A stretch of 64,000 nucleotides of DNA from an uncultured Eubacteriales bacterium (GCA_902790905.1 CADATO010000006.1:1-64000), one strand, 5' to 3'. Counted from the first letter of the stretch, positions 8,605-17,620 are shown. Notes: a model not told the origin generated them from the sequence alone. Made by a program: numbers and translations.

Positions 8605-8931
8605 CTATTCCGCGTAGACTTCCTTCGCCAGGTTGAACACCGCCCAAGCGAACGGCCAGCCGCAGTAGAAGGCGGTGTGTGTGATCACAGCGGCCATCTC
8701 TTTCTGCGAAACGCCGTGGTTCTTCGCGTTGGTGAGGTGATACTTCAGGGAGTTGTCCGTCACGCCCTGCGCCATCAGCGCCACGACGGTGATGATGCAT
8801 CTTGTCTTCACATCGATGTCTTCGTTGTTCCAGTTCTCGCCAAAGAGAATGTCGTCGTTGAAATGCGCGAAGTCGGGGGCGAATTCTCCGAGGGCGTCTC
8901 TGCCGGCTGTCTGTACGATTTTTTCTGCCAT
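8605..8931 (-). CDS. Carboxymuconolactone decarboxylase (AhpD-like) family protein
   Basis: A 108-residue all-helical protein of the CMD family (segments TRCIITVVALMAQG, LKYHLTNAKNHGVSQKEM, THTAFYCGWPFAWAVF). It has a single Cys (FYCGW) rather than the CxxC pair of AhpD, so it is probably of the gamma-CMD type with an unclear reaction. It opens the minus-strand redox operon and is divergent from the TetR gene. Confidence 0.82.
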   Translation of the reverse strand: MAEKIVQTAGRDALGEFAPDFAHFNDDILFGENWNNEDIDVKTRCIITVVALMAQGVTDNSLKYHLTNAKNHGVSQKEMAAVITHTAFYCGWPFAWAVFNLAKEVYAE

Positions 8932-9075
8932 GTCATCCTCCTATATAATATCCACGTGTTGATTTATCGTTCTGTGGATATCATAATAAGGGCAGACGGG
9001 GAAAACCATTGCCAGATTCTGAGGTTTGGCGATTACGCCACACTTTTAAAAAAGTGGACATTTAAAGGAGACGCT
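8932..9075. promoter_or_regulatory. Divergent promoter region with inverted-repeat operator
   Basis: For the plus-strand TetR gene, TTGATT (8959-8964), a 17-base spacer and CATAAT (8982-8987) form a promoter. An inverted repeat ATATCCAC (8948-8955) ... GTGGATAT (8974-8981) overlaps that spacer and lies just ahead of the minus-strand gene, as expected for a TetR operator controlling both directions. The ribosome site of the TetR gene is AAAGGAG at about 9064-9070. Confidence 0.6.
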
Positions 9076-9642
9076 ATGCCGCTCGAACGCAAAAAAGACC
9101 TGCGCGTGGAGAAGACCCAGCACGCCATCAAGGAGACTTTCAAGCAGATGGTGCTGGAGATGGACGCCTCGGAGATCACCATCAAGGAGCTCACCGAGCG
9201 CGCCATGATCCACCGAAAGACATTCTATCTGCACTACACCTGCATCGAGGCGCTGTACGAAGACATCCTCTCGGAACTGGCCGGTAAATACTACGAGGCC
9301 ATCGACAGCATTCCGCCGGATGCGCCGTTCACGGAAGTCAACCGGGTGTTCTTCACCTTCATGGCGCAGCAGGAACCGTACATGGAGAAGATCGTGTGTT
9401 CCGCCAGCTACCGCGAGTTTGCGGATAAGTTTTTCATGTCCATGCTGCAGCACAACAGAGGCCGGCACAACCCGTACGCCGCCTACTCGCAGGAGGAGCA
9501 GAATGTGATCAACACGTTCCTCGCCCTGACGAGCTCAAATATCTACCGGCAGTGGGTCGCCGACGGCAAGCGGCTTCCGCTCGAAGACCTGATCGATCTT
9601 TCGGGGAAGCTGTTTATGAACGGGATCTCCTCTGTGTTATGA
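9076..9642 (+). CDS. TetR/AcrR-family transcriptional regulator
   Basis: A 188-residue regulator with an N-terminal TetR HTH (about 10-55: AIKETFKQMVLEMDASEITI, then LTERAMIHRKTFYLHY recognition helix) and a variable C-terminal ligand/dimer domain similar to TetR_C regulators of DhaS type. Start is the ATG seven bases after AAAGGAG. It faces the CMD-cyclophilin-cupin-flavodoxin operon across a shared promoter with an inverted repeat, so it most likely represses that operon and itself; the inducer is unknown. Confidence 0.82.
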   Translation: MPLERKKDLRVEKTQHAIKETFKQMVLEMDASEITIKELTERAMIHRKTFYLHYTCIEALYEDILSELAGKYYEAIDSIPPDAPFTEVNRVFFTFMAQQEPYMEKIVCSASYREFADKFFMSMLQHNRGRHNPYAAYSQEEQNVINTFLALTSSNIYRQWVADGKRLPLEDLIDLSGKLFMNGISSVL

Positions 9643-9719
9643 GGCACGCGCCGTGCGTTTGCGTCGCAGCGCACAAAACATATATCGTATTCAAATATGT
9701 GAAAGAAAGAGGAAACACA

Positions 9720-10715
9720 ATGGCAGTAAAAGTTCTGCATCTGGGCAGTCAGAAACGCTATGAAACCTACGATCCGCACACGCCGTTCTCGGACGCGGCG
9801 GAGAAGATCTATATCCCGATGAATGCTCCGCTGGAGGAGATCCTGGCGGCAGGCAGCGACGCGGACTACATCATCGCGGATGCGGTCACCTATGTCCCGG
9901 CGGCGCTGGTCGAACAGATGCCGCACCTGAAGATGATCCACTCCGAAGGCGTGGCGTTCAACAGCTTCGCCTGGCGGGAGGCGGCGCAGCGCGGCGTCTA
10001 TGTCTGCAACTGCAAGGGCGCCAATGCGGCGGCGGTCGCGGAGCAGGCGGTCTTTCTGATGCTGGCTTGCCTGCGCAATGCGGGTGAGGGCGACCGGGCG
10101 GTGCGCGAGGGCCGGCAGATCGAGGTCAAGGAGCGCATGATGGTCGAGGGCTTTGCGGAGCTCGGCGACTGCACGGTGGGTCTCGTCGGCTTCGGCGCGA
10201 TCGCAAAGGAGACGGCGAAGCGGCTGGCTGCGTTTGACTGCAGGGTCGTGTACTATGCGCGCCATCAGGCTTCACCGGAAGAGGAATCGCTCTGCCACGC
10301 CACCTATCTGCCGCTCGACGAACTGCTCGCACAGAGCGACATCGTCAGCCTGCACGTGCCGGTCACGGAAGAAACGACGGGCATGGCGGATGAGCGATTC
10401 TTTGAGGCAATGAAAAACACCGCCTGGCTGATCAACACAGCCCGCGGCGAGATCGTGGACAACGACGCGCTGGCGGCGGCCATCACCGGCGGCAAGATCG
10501 CCGGGGCAGGCATCGATACCCTGGCGCCGGAGCCCGTGCAGGCGGATCACCCCCTCGTGAATCTGCCCGCGCCGTACTGCGACCGCGTCTTCTTCTCCCC
10601 GCACATCGGCGGCGTCACGTCGACCATGTTCAAAAAGGCGCACCGCAACATCTGGGCGAACATCGAGCGCATGGAGCGCGGCGAACGCCCGGAGAACATC
10701 TGCAACGGGTTATAA
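9720..10715 (+). CDS. D-isomer 2-hydroxyacid dehydrogenase family protein
   Basis: A 331-residue NAD(P)-dependent dehydrogenase. The nucleotide-binding loop is VGLVGFGAIAKETAK (GxGxxxK) near residue 158; the catalytic Arg is in LINTARGEIVDN, and the catalytic His in SPHIGGVTS; an acidic partner lies between them. This family reduces 2-keto acids or oxidises D-2-hydroxyacids (phosphoglycerate, lactate, glycerate, isocaproate); the substrate cannot be fixed by eye. ATG follows GAGGAAAC. Its 3' end converges on the DMT exporter over a shared hairpin. Confidence 0.82.
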   Translation: MAVKVLHLGSQKRYETYDPHTPFSDAAEKIYIPMNAPLEEILAAGSDADYIIADAVTYVPAALVEQMPHLKMIHSEGVAFNSFAWREAAQRGVYVCNCKGANAAAVAEQAVFLMLACLRNAGEGDRAVREGRQIEVKERMMVEGFAELGDCTVGLVGFGAIAKETAKRLAAFDCRVVYYARHQASPEEESLCHATYLPLDELLAQSDIVSLHVPVTEETTGMADERFFEAMKNTAWLINTARGEIVDNDALAAAITGGKIAGAGIDTLAPEPVQADHPLVNLPAPYCDRVFFSPHIGGVTSTMFKKAHRNIWANIERMERGERPENICNGL

Positions 10716-10721
10716 TTTGGG

Positions 10722-10748
10722 GCGGCTGCGTTACGCAGCTGTCTTTTT
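10722..10748. terminator. Convergent terminator hairpin
   Basis: GCTGCG-TTA-CGCAGC followed by TGTCTTTTT on the plus strand, between the 2-hydroxyacid dehydrogenase and the convergent exporter gene. It overlaps the stop codon of the exporter gene. Confidence 0.6.
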
Positions 10749-11645
10749 ATCTGCGCGGGCGATCATGAAGATCGACAGCAGCACCATGGCGATGCCGGTG
10801 GCTTTCCACAGATTGAAAAACTCGCCCAGTACGACGAAGCCGAGCAGACAGGCGACGATGTTCTCCACCGAGGAGATGACGGGCGCCATGGATTTGTCGC
10901 GCACATCGAGCACGCCCTTGTAATACAGCCCGAAGCCGCAGGCGGTCGGGATGAGTCCGAACCCGCAGACAACGAGGATGTTGACCGTTGACGGCGCAAA
11001 GCCAAAGCCGTGCCACGGCGCGACGAGCGGGGCGAGCGCGATGGCGCCGAATAGAAATCCGTAGAACGTCAGCGGGAAAGGCTCCATGTCTTTGGCAAAG
11101 GCGCGGGTGAACAGGTTGTTGAGCGCAAAGGACAGCCCGGCGAGCAGGCCGATGGCGAGTCCGAACGGGGAGAAGGTCAGTTCACTGAAGTTGCCGCCCG
11201 TCACCATGACGGCGCAGCCGCCGAAGTTGAGGAGGACAGCCAGCAGCTTGCGGGCGGTCAGTTTGTCTTTGAAAAACACCGCCGACAGGAGCACAAGAAA
11301 ACCCGGCGCGGTGTAGTCCAGCACGGCGGCCGAGGCGATGCCGAGTTCCTGCATGGCGGTCATGTAGCAGTAGTTGTTGAGCGCGAGCCCGACGATCCCG
11401 ATGAGGATGACGGCGCCGAGCTCTTTTTTCGTGAGCCGGAACGAACGCGGCCCGGCGGTCATGAGCACGAGCGGTGCGACAAAAATGGCGCCGAAAAAGA
11501 GCCGCAGGAAAGCGGTCATCATCGACGAGGCGCCGGCGGCGAGCAGGTGCGTGGAAAACAGCCCGAGCGTGCCGCAGAGCGACCCGCCTGCCAGCAGGGA
11601 GACGATCCCGACTTTATTCTGTTTATCACTGATAGTGGGCTGCAT
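10731..11645 (-). CDS. EamA/DMT-superfamily transporter
   Basis: A roughly 304-residue membrane protein with ten hydrophobic helices in two EamA repeats (about 15-145 and 160-300), the usual architecture of drug/metabolite exporters. Signs are LAGGSLCGTLGLFS in helix 1 and VLDYTAPGFLVLLSAVFF in the first repeat. Such proteins export amino acids, nucleosides or other metabolites; the substrate is unknown. I choose the ATG at 11645 (MQPTISDKQ) after AGGAAA, removing a 16-residue basic leader. Confidence 0.82.
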   Translation of the reverse strand: MQPTISDKQNKVGIVSLLAGGSLCGTLGLFSTHLLAAGASSMMTAFLRLFFGAIFVAPLVLMTAGPRSFRLTKKELGAVILIGIVGLALNNYCYMTAMQELGIASAAVLDYTAPGFLVLLSAVFFKDKLTARKLLAVLLNFGGCAVMVTGGNFSELTFSPFGLAIGLLAGLSFALNNLFTRAFAKDMEPFPLTFYGFLFGAIALAPLVAPWHGFGFAPSTVNILVVCGFGLIPTACGFGLYYKGVLDVRDKSMAPVISSVENIVACLLGFVVLGEFFNLWKATGIAMVLLSIFMIARADKKTAA

Positions 11646-11943
11646 TGATTTCCTGTTCCGTATGAAAGTGCCGCGGCTATTGTGTGGCGGCACAGCAGTG
11701 CTGCCGGACTGCCTACATCGCTCATGCTATCGCATCTTCTTCGGCGGCGCAAGAAGGCGGGCCGAAAAATGGGGAACGGCGGGGCGATTCTTTGACAAAT
11801 ACGGCGCGGAGCGATTCCAAAACAGACCAAAGTGTGAGATAATAGCAGACGGACAACGACTGCGCGTGCAACTCCCCGCCGGAGGCGGAACGCCGCGCAC
11901 GACATAATGAACGTATCTCTCGGACAAGACAGAAAGGACAGAC
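11646..11943. other. Intergenic region between exporter and aminopeptidase
   Basis: About 300 bases with no convincing gene. It contains two copies of GCGATTC 27 bases apart (11784-11790 and 11811-11817), a TTGACA-like hexamer at 11792-11797 without a well-spaced -10 box, GATAAT near 11836, and a small GC-rich hairpin (GCCGGAGGC) before the aminopeptidase start. Confidence 0.4.
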
Positions 11944-13380
11944 ATGGAAAACAAGAACACCTGGGAAAAATACACGGCAGAGCAGGTCGAAGCCTGCATG
12001 ACTTTCAACGAAGGCTACAAGAACTTCCTGAGCGAGTGCAAGACCGAGCGTGAGTGCGTCGAGCGCATCAAGGCGGACATCGAGAAGGCCGGCTACAAGG
12101 ATATGGAATCGCTCATCGGCACGGACGCCAAACTGAGCGCGGGCGACAAGGTCTATCGCATCAACATGAACAAGGGTGTCGTGATGTTCAACATCGGCAC
12201 AGACCCCATCGAAGAGGGCATGAACATCCTCGGTGCGCATATCGACAGCCCCCGCATGGACGTCAAGCAGAACCCGCTCTATGAGGACGGCGGCTTTGCC
12301 TACCTCGACACCCACTACTACGGCGGCATCAAGAAGTACCAGTGGGTCACCCTGCCGCTGGCCATCCACGGCGTGTTCGTCAAGAAGGACGGTACGACAG
12401 TCAAGGTCGCGGTCGGTGAAAAGCCGGAAGATCCGGTCTTCTTCGTTTCGGATCTGCTGATCCACCTCTCCCAGGAGCAGATGACCAAGAAGGCGGCGAC
12501 CGTCATCGAAGGCGAAGCGCTCGACATCATCATCGGCAACCGCCCGCTCATCATCGAGCCGGAAGACGGGGAAGAAAAAGATGAGAAAGACGAAAAGAAA
12601 GCGGCGAAGGACGCTGTGAAGAAGGGCGTTCTGGAGATCCTGAAGGATATGTACGGCGTGGAAGAGGAAGACTTCATCTCCGCTGAGCTCGAGATCGTTC
12701 CGGCCGGTGCGGCACGCGATGCCGGCTTTGACCGCAGCATGATCCTCTCCTACGGGCAGGACGACCGCGTCTGCGCATACACCTCCTACATCGCCATGGC
12801 GCATGTGCCGGAGGTCACAAGAACCGCCTGCTGCATCCTCGTGGACAAAGAAGAGATCGGCAGCGTCGGCGCGACCGGCATGGAGTCGAAGTTCTTTGAG
12901 AATACCGTCGCAGAGCTGCTTTGCCTGATGGGCGAAGACGGTGCGATGACCCTCCGCAGATGCCTGGCGGCGAGCACGATGCTCTCCTCGGATGTAAGCG
13001 CGGGATTTGACCCGACCTACGCTTCCGCGTTTGAAAAGAAAAACGCCTGCACACTTGGCGGCGGCATGGTGTTCAACAAGTTCACCGGTGCGCGCGGCAA
13101 GAGCGGCAGCAACGATGCCAATGCGGAGTACATCGCACACCTGCGCGCTGTTCTGGAAGAGGAAGACGTCAACTTCCAGACGGCGGAGCTTGGCCGTGTC
13201 GACCTCGGCGGCGGCGGGACGATCGCATACATCCTGGCGCTGTACGGCATGAATGTCATCGACAGTGGTGTGGCGGTCCTCAACATGCACGCACCGTGGG
13301 AAGCGACGAGCAAGGCGGACGTCTATGAGACGGAGCGCGGCTACGAAGCCTTCCTGCGTCACGCAAAGAGAGTTCGTTAA
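11944..13380 (+). CDS. M18-family metallo-aminopeptidase
   Basis: A 478-residue dinuclear zinc aminopeptidase of family M18 (aspartyl aminopeptidase/LAP4 type). Metal and active-site motifs are readable: GAHIDSPR near residue 98 (His ligand and Asp), DKEEIGSVGATG (catalytic Glu pair), SSDVSAGFDP (Asp ligand) and a C-terminal NMHAPWEATSKAD (last His ligand). An insert of about 20 Asp/Glu/Lys residues near 205-225 (EDGEEKDEKDEKKAAKD) is unusual. It trims N-terminal residues from peptides in the cytoplasm. ATG follows AGAAAGGACAG. Confidence 0.92.
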   Translation: MENKNTWEKYTAEQVEACMTFNEGYKNFLSECKTERECVERIKADIEKAGYKDMESLIGTDAKLSAGDKVYRINMNKGVVMFNIGTDPIEEGMNILGAHIDSPRMDVKQNPLYEDGGFAYLDTHYYGGIKKYQWVTLPLAIHGVFVKKDGTTVKVAVGEKPEDPVFFVSDLLIHLSQEQMTKKAATVIEGEALDIIIGNRPLIIEPEDGEEKDEKDEKKAAKDAVKKGVLEILKDMYGVEEEDFISAELEIVPAGAARDAGFDRSMILSYGQDDRVCAYTSYIAMAHVPEVTRTACCILVDKEEIGSVGATGMESKFFENTVAELLCLMGEDGAMTLRRCLAASTMLSSDVSAGFDPTYASAFEKKNACTLGGGMVFNKFTGARGKSGSNDANAEYIAHLRAVLEEEDVNFQTAELGRVDLGGGGTIAYILALYGMNVIDSGVAVLNMHAPWEATSKADVYETERGYEAFLRHAKRVR

Positions 13381-13417
13381 GTACGACCGAACCTGATCGT
13401 ACAGAAGGAGAACCAAA

Positions 13418-14482
13418 ATGTACGAATCAACCAGAAACAACAAAACAGTCTTCGGGTTCGCGGTGCGCGATACCGCGGCGGCCTGGCAGGTCGTACAGAA
13501 TTACATGAACGATAAGTACTTCCGCCCGCACGAAGAGTTCCGCGATCTGTACTATACGACCGCACCGGGGCTCGGGATGCAGTACCTGCAGTTCTTCAAG
13601 ACGGAGAACGAGATCCAGGTCGTGACCTTCCTCGGCGGGCCGGTCCATCCGGTGCCGCTGAGCGAGATGCAGCCGCAGACCGCGGAGAGTGTGCGCATCG
13701 CCCTGAAGGGGATGCTGGAGCCGCTGCGCGATATGGAATCGCAGGAGGCGGCCGCAGCGCAGCCCGCACCCGAGGCACCCGTGCAGCCTGCGCCCGAAGC
13801 GCCCGTACAACCGGAAGCGCCGGCTGCAGAAAGCACTGCAGCGCCAGCCGCGCAGCCCGCACCCGAAGTGCCCGTACAACCGGAAGCGCTGGCTGCAGAA
13901 AGCACTGCAGCGCCGGCCGCGCAGCCCGCACCCGAAGCGCCCGCACAGCCTGCGCCGGAAGCACCTGCGCAACAGAGTTGGTACACGAGGCAGGAACCGA
14001 TCCCGACACAGATCCCGCAGACCCCGGATGCCGGGTTCGTCAGCGGACAGGCACCCAAGGCGCAGCCGACGGCAAACGAATACGCCGCGGGCGGGCCGCA
14101 GGCATCTTCACAGCAGGCAAACCCGCAGCAGGCGACGTTCACATACGGCGCCAGCCAGCAGAGCCAGCCGCTTCCGCAGGACCCGTACGGAACACGATAT
14201 ACATATGATCCGGTCAACGGCGGTCCGAACGACCGCGCATCGAATGCGACCGCAGGTCTGGTGCTCGGCATCATCGGCCTTCTGATGGCGTTCCTCGGTA
14301 TGGGATTGCCCACACTGGGCCTTGTCGGACTGATCCCCCTCGCCATCGGGCTGATCCTGAGCGTCAACGGACGCCGCAGCAGACGGCGCGGTGTGGCGAC
14401 AGCAGGCATGATCATCTGCCTGGCAGGCATCGCTGTGGTCATCTTCGCCACGATCGTATGGATTGATATCCTGGCGGGATAA
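13418..14482 (+). CDS. Pro/Ala-rich protein with C-terminal DUF4190-like membrane segment
   Basis: A 354-residue protein in three parts: a folded N-terminal domain of about 100 residues (FGFAVRDTAAAWQVVQNYM...), a long low-complexity linker (about 108-270) of PAPEAP/QP repeats, and a C-terminal pair of hydrophobic helices (GLVLGIIGLLMAFLGMGLP and GMIICLAGIAVVIFATIVW) around a basic turn (NGRRSRRRG) that resembles DUF4190 proteins. No signal peptide, so the linker and N-domain probably stay in the cytoplasm. Function unknown. The ATG follows GAAGGAGAA, 38 bases after the aminopeptidase. Confidence 0.7.
   Translation: MYESTRNNKTVFGFAVRDTAAAWQVVQNYMNDKYFRPHEEFRDLYYTTAPGLGMQYLQFFKTENEIQVVTFLGGPVHPVPLSEMQPQTAESVRIALKGMLEPLRDMESQEAAAAQPAPEAPVQPAPEAPVQPEAPAAESTAAPAAQPAPEVPVQPEALAAESTAAPAAQPAPEAPAQPAPEAPAQQSWYTRQEPIPTQIPQTPDAGFVSGQAPKAQPTANEYAAGGPQASSQQANPQQATFTYGASQQSQPLPQDPYGTRYTYDPVNGGPNDRASNATAGLVLGIIGLLMAFLGMGLPTLGLVGLIPLAIGLILSVNGRRSRRRGVATAGMIICLAGIAVVIFATIVWIDILAG
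13802..13939 (+). repeat. 69-bp tandem repeat, two copies, in coding sequence
   Basis: A unit starting CCCGTACAACCGGAAGCG repeats after exactly 69 bases (13802 and 13871), encoding 23 residues each (PVQPEAPAAEST... and PVQPEALAAEST...). Only a few bases differ between copies, so the duplication is recent. Length polymorphism between strains is likely. Confidence 0.85.
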
Positions 14483-14504
14483 ATGTGAATCTGGAGGAAA
14501 TGAA

Positions 14505-15407
14505 ATGAAACTCATCAGTTACCGGTATGAAGAGGAAATGCAGGTAGGCATCCTGACCCCGGACGGGCTGGGCGTGCTGCCGCTCGAGGCTGTCCTGCCG
14601 GAGACGGCGGGGCTTTCGATGCTGGAAGTCATCGAAGCATTCCCGGAAGGCCTTCCCATTACGGCGGCGGATGCAGAGGACGCCATGGCGGAAGAGGGCA
14701 TGGTCCTCCCGCTGGCGGAACTCGAAGTGACGGCGCCGATCGAACGCCCGCACCACGATGTGGTCTGCGTCGGCGTCAACTACCTCAGCCATGTGTCGGA
14801 GTCTACTACGGCGCTCGGCAAGGAAGAGGGGGACCTGATGCCGCCTGCGGAGACGATTTACTTCGCAAAGCGTGTCGTCAGAATGACCGGTCCGGATATG
14901 CCGGTGGTCAACGCATGGGATGTGGATGATCATCTCGACTACGAGGTCGAACTGGCCGTCATCATCGGCAAAGGCGGCCGGAATATTAAAAAAGAAAACG
15001 CAGGGGAGCATATCTTCGGCTATTCGGTCTTCAATGACATCTCCGCCCGCAAGACGCAGCAGGCGCGCGTCCAGTGGTATATGGGCAAGAGCATGGATAC
15101 CTATTCGTGCATGGGCCCCGTGATCCTGACGGCCGACGAGATCGAACGGCCTGAAAAGCTCGAGGTCATCTCCCGTGTCAACGGCGAAGAGCGTCAGCAT
15201 TCCACCACGGAGCTTCTGATCCGCGATGTGGCGACCCTGATCGAAGAGATCTCTTCGTACTTCACACTGGAACCCGGCGATATCATCGCGACCGGCACAC
15301 CGTCCGGCGTGGCGCTGGGGATGGAAGAGCCGAAGTGGCTCGTTGCCGGCGATGTGGTCGAGTGCGAGATCCCGCAGATCGGCATTCTGCGCAATCCGAT
15401 ACTGTAA
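14505..15407 (+). CDS. Fumarylacetoacetate hydrolase family protein
   Basis: A 300-residue protein with the FAH fold. The core begins VVCVGVNYLSH; the metal site is DYEVELAVIIG (Glu-x-Glu plus Asp), followed by GYSVFNDISAR and the end signature GDIIATGTPSGVALG. Members hydrolyse or decarboxylate acylpyruvates, or act as oxaloacetate decarboxylase or keto-enol isomerase, in the cytoplasm. The start is the ATG 8 bases after GGAGG; the frame extends further upstream but overlaps the previous gene. Confidence 0.85.
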   Translation: MKLISYRYEEEMQVGILTPDGLGVLPLEAVLPETAGLSMLEVIEAFPEGLPITAADAEDAMAEEGMVLPLAELEVTAPIERPHHDVVCVGVNYLSHVSESTTALGKEEGDLMPPAETIYFAKRVVRMTGPDMPVVNAWDVDDHLDYEVELAVIIGKGGRNIKKENAGEHIFGYSVFNDISARKTQQARVQWYMGKSMDTYSCMGPVILTADEIERPEKLEVISRVNGEERQHSTTELLIRDVATLIEEISSYFTLEPGDIIATGTPSGVALGMEEPKWLVAGDVVECEIPQIGILRNPIL

Positions 15408-15453
15408 CCGTGTGGTATACGCCGGGGTGGCTGCTCCGGCGGCATCTTTGTAT

Positions 15454-15984
15454 ATGATGACATCGAACGAAAAAGACAATCTGGTTTCGCACGGGTTCGG
15501 CCCGGTCTATGATGCGCGGTCCCGCATACTGATCCTGGGAAGTTTTCCGTCGGTCAAGTCGCGGGAGCAGCAGTTTTACTATGGCCATCCGCAGAATCGC
15601 TTCTGGAAGGTGCTTGCCGCTCTGACAGGGGCGGAGATCGAAGCGGCGGCGGACATCGCGGTGAAAAAGCGATTCCTCGAAGACTACGGCATTGCCCTGT
15701 ACGACGTCATCGAATCCTGCCGCATCACAGGCTCCAGCGACGCATCCATCAGGGATGTCACACCGGCAGATCTCACACCGATCCTGGAGGCCGGGAACAT
15801 TGAAGAGCGCATCTATGCTAACGGCACGAAGGCATACGATCTTTACATGAAGCACATCTACCCGGTGAACGGGATCGCGGCGGTGAAGCTGCCGTCGACG
15901 AGCCCTGCCAATGCGGCGTGGTCGCTTGCCCGGCTCACCGAAGAATGGCAGCGGCTGATTGGGCTGCTGGAATGCATCAGATAA
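15454..15984 (+). CDS. DNA-deoxyinosine glycosylase (uracil-DNA glycosylase superfamily, family 6)
   Basis: About 176 residues. The motif ILGSFPSVKSR followed by YYGHPQNRFWKV near residues 30-50 and LPSTSPANA near 150 match hypoxanthine-DNA glycosylase (HDG), a UDG-superfamily enzyme that removes deaminated adenine from DNA. The later KTYDVIESC-like segment (YDVIESCRITGSSDASI) also fits. The start is uncertain: tandem ATG codons at 15454 and 15457 lack a strong ribosome site. It is followed after 9 bases by the histidine phosphatase. Confidence 0.8.
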   Translation: MMTSNEKDNLVSHGFGPVYDARSRILILGSFPSVKSREQQFYYGHPQNRFWKVLAALTGAEIEAAADIAVKKRFLEDYGIALYDVIESCRITGSSDASIRDVTPADLTPILEAGNIEERIYANGTKAYDLYMKHIYPVNGIAAVKLPSTSPANAAWSLARLTEEWQRLIGLLECIR

Positions 15985-15993
15985 AGGAACAGC

Positions 15994-16578
15994 ATGGGAT
16001 ATATTTATTTCACACGCCACGGGCAGTCCCTGTGGAACATCGAAAAAAAGATCTGCGGTGCGACCGATATCGCCCTGTCGGACCTCGGCAGGGAGCAGGC
16101 ATCGGCGCTTGGCTGCAGGATCCGGGAGATGCTGGATGCCGGAGAGAAGACGCCGGACGGCAACGCTTTCCGAATCGACGAGATCCTGTATTCGCCGCTC
16201 TCGCGCACCACGGAGACGGCGCAGCTGATCGCGGAGGCAACGGGCATTCCCTGCCGCCCCGAGCAGCGGATCATCGAGCAGGACTTCGGCAGATACGAAG
16301 GGCTCGACCGGGAACTTGAGGAGTTTGCGGCAGATAAGATGCGGTTTTTCTACGACTTCGACGGCGGTGAGACGATGGCCAGATGCATGGCGCGTGTGTA
16401 CAGCCTCATGGGAGACCTGGAGGCGGAGAGCCGGCAGACGGGCAGGATCTATCTGCTGGTCGCGCACAACGGGATCGCACGCGGGTTCGAGTCGTGGTTC
16501 CGCGAGATGACCATTCAGGAATACGCGAATGGCTGCAGGTTTGGGAACTGCGAACTGATCCGCAGAGAGTTTAAATAG
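15994..16578 (+). CDS. Histidine phosphatase (phosphoglycerate mutase-like) family protein
   Basis: A 194-residue protein with the catalytic RHGQS at residues 8-12 (phospho-His), SPLSRTTETA (Arg), Glu in QDFGRYEG and the second His in LVAHNGIAR. These four sites define the histidine phosphatase branch 1 (PhoE, CobC, GpmB types). The substrate is not evident. It sits between the DNA glycosylase and a Nudix enzyme and may be co-transcribed with both. Confidence 0.85.
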   Translation: MGYIYFTRHGQSLWNIEKKICGATDIALSDLGREQASALGCRIREMLDAGEKTPDGNAFRIDEILYSPLSRTTETAQLIAEATGIPCRPEQRIIEQDFGRYEGLDRELEEFAADKMRFFYDFDGGETMARCMARVYSLMGDLEAESRQTGRIYLLVAHNGIARGFESWFREMTIQEYANGCRFGNCELIRREFK

Positions 16579-16588
16579 GAGATACGAC

Positions 16589-17584
16589 ATGATTCAGGAT
16601 ATCGCGCCGAAGAAAATCAACAATCACTACGACCCGGCGAAACGCCCCGCGGCGGACAGTTATATACTGTCGTACAGCGGCGGCAACGTGCTGAGCATGC
16701 TGGAAGAAGCAGCGCCTGATACAGACACCAGGACGGAGCAGCCGCTGCAGCTCGTTCTGCCGACGCTGGCTGATCTGAAGGCGACCTGGCAGGAGATCGG
16801 CGAGGCGGATGAAGAGAAGGCGGCGGCCTTTGAGGACTCTCTGATCTATCTGTTCTCCATCGACGAGGACATGTATTTCCTGGCTGAGCCGGATCTCTTC
16901 AGTGAAGTGGATTATCCGAAAGCGGAGGGGATGGCGCTGGACGCTGCGCAGGCGGCCTGCGAAGCATCGGCGGCAGTCGGCATCGGCGGATGGGCATACC
17001 TCAACCCACGCTTTATGCGGCAGTATCTGAAGGAGCCGAAGGATCAAGTCTTTGCGGTTCTGACCGGCGTGCAGCTGGCCCGCTGGTATCATAACAACAG
17101 ATATTGCGGGCGGTGCGGCGCGAAGACACATCTGGATACCAAAGAGCGTATGATTCGCTGCCCGGCGTGCGGCAATATGATCTTCCCGAAGGTGCAGCCG
17201 GCGGTCATCATTGCGGTGACGAACGGCGACAAGCTGCTCCTGACCAAGTATGCAGACCGGCCCCACAAGGCGTTCGCCCTTGTGGCGGGATTTGTCGAGA
17301 TCGGCGAGACGCTGGAAGAATGCGTACAGAGAGAGGTCATGGAAGAGGTGGGCATGAGAGTCAGCAACATCCGCTACTACAAGTCGCAGCCGTGGGGGAT
17401 CGACGACGATCTGCTGGCCGGGTTCTTCTGCGATGTCGATGGGGATGATACCATCCACCTCGATCATCAGGAACTCAAAGAAGGCGCTTGGATGACCAGG
17501 GAGGACGTGCCCGGTGAGCCGGATGACTACAGCCTGACGAATGAGATGATGATGCTGTTCAAGGCAGGTAAAGAGCCGCGCTGA
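16589..17584 (+). CDS. nudC: NudC-like Nudix hydrolase (NAD+/NADH pyrophosphatase)
   Basis: A 331-residue protein with the NudC layout: an N-terminal NUDIX-like domain, a four-Cys zinc ribbon (YCGRCGAK ... CPACGN) near residue 172, then the Nudix domain with the box GFVEIGETLEECVQREVMEEVG near residue 235. NudC hydrolyses NADH and removes NAD caps from RNA. The diagnostic SQPWxxPxS reads SQPWGIDDD here, so the proline and serine are absent and substrate preference may differ. The start follows AGGAGATAC. Closed by the terminator at 17621. Confidence 0.85.
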   Translation: MIQDIAPKKINNHYDPAKRPAADSYILSYSGGNVLSMLEEAAPDTDTRTEQPLQLVLPTLADLKATWQEIGEADEEKAAAFEDSLIYLFSIDEDMYFLAEPDLFSEVDYPKAEGMALDAAQAACEASAAVGIGGWAYLNPRFMRQYLKEPKDQVFAVLTGVQLARWYHNNRYCGRCGAKTHLDTKERMIRCPACGNMIFPKVQPAVIIAVTNGDKLLLTKYADRPHKAFALVAGFVEIGETLEECVQREVMEEVGMRVSNIRYYKSQPWGIDDDLLAGFFCDVDGDDTIHLDHQELKEGAWMTREDVPGEPDDYSLTNEMMMLFKAGKEPR

Positions 17585-17620
17585 CTGAGCACCGGCGGCT
17601 GATCCACATCTGAACAGAAA

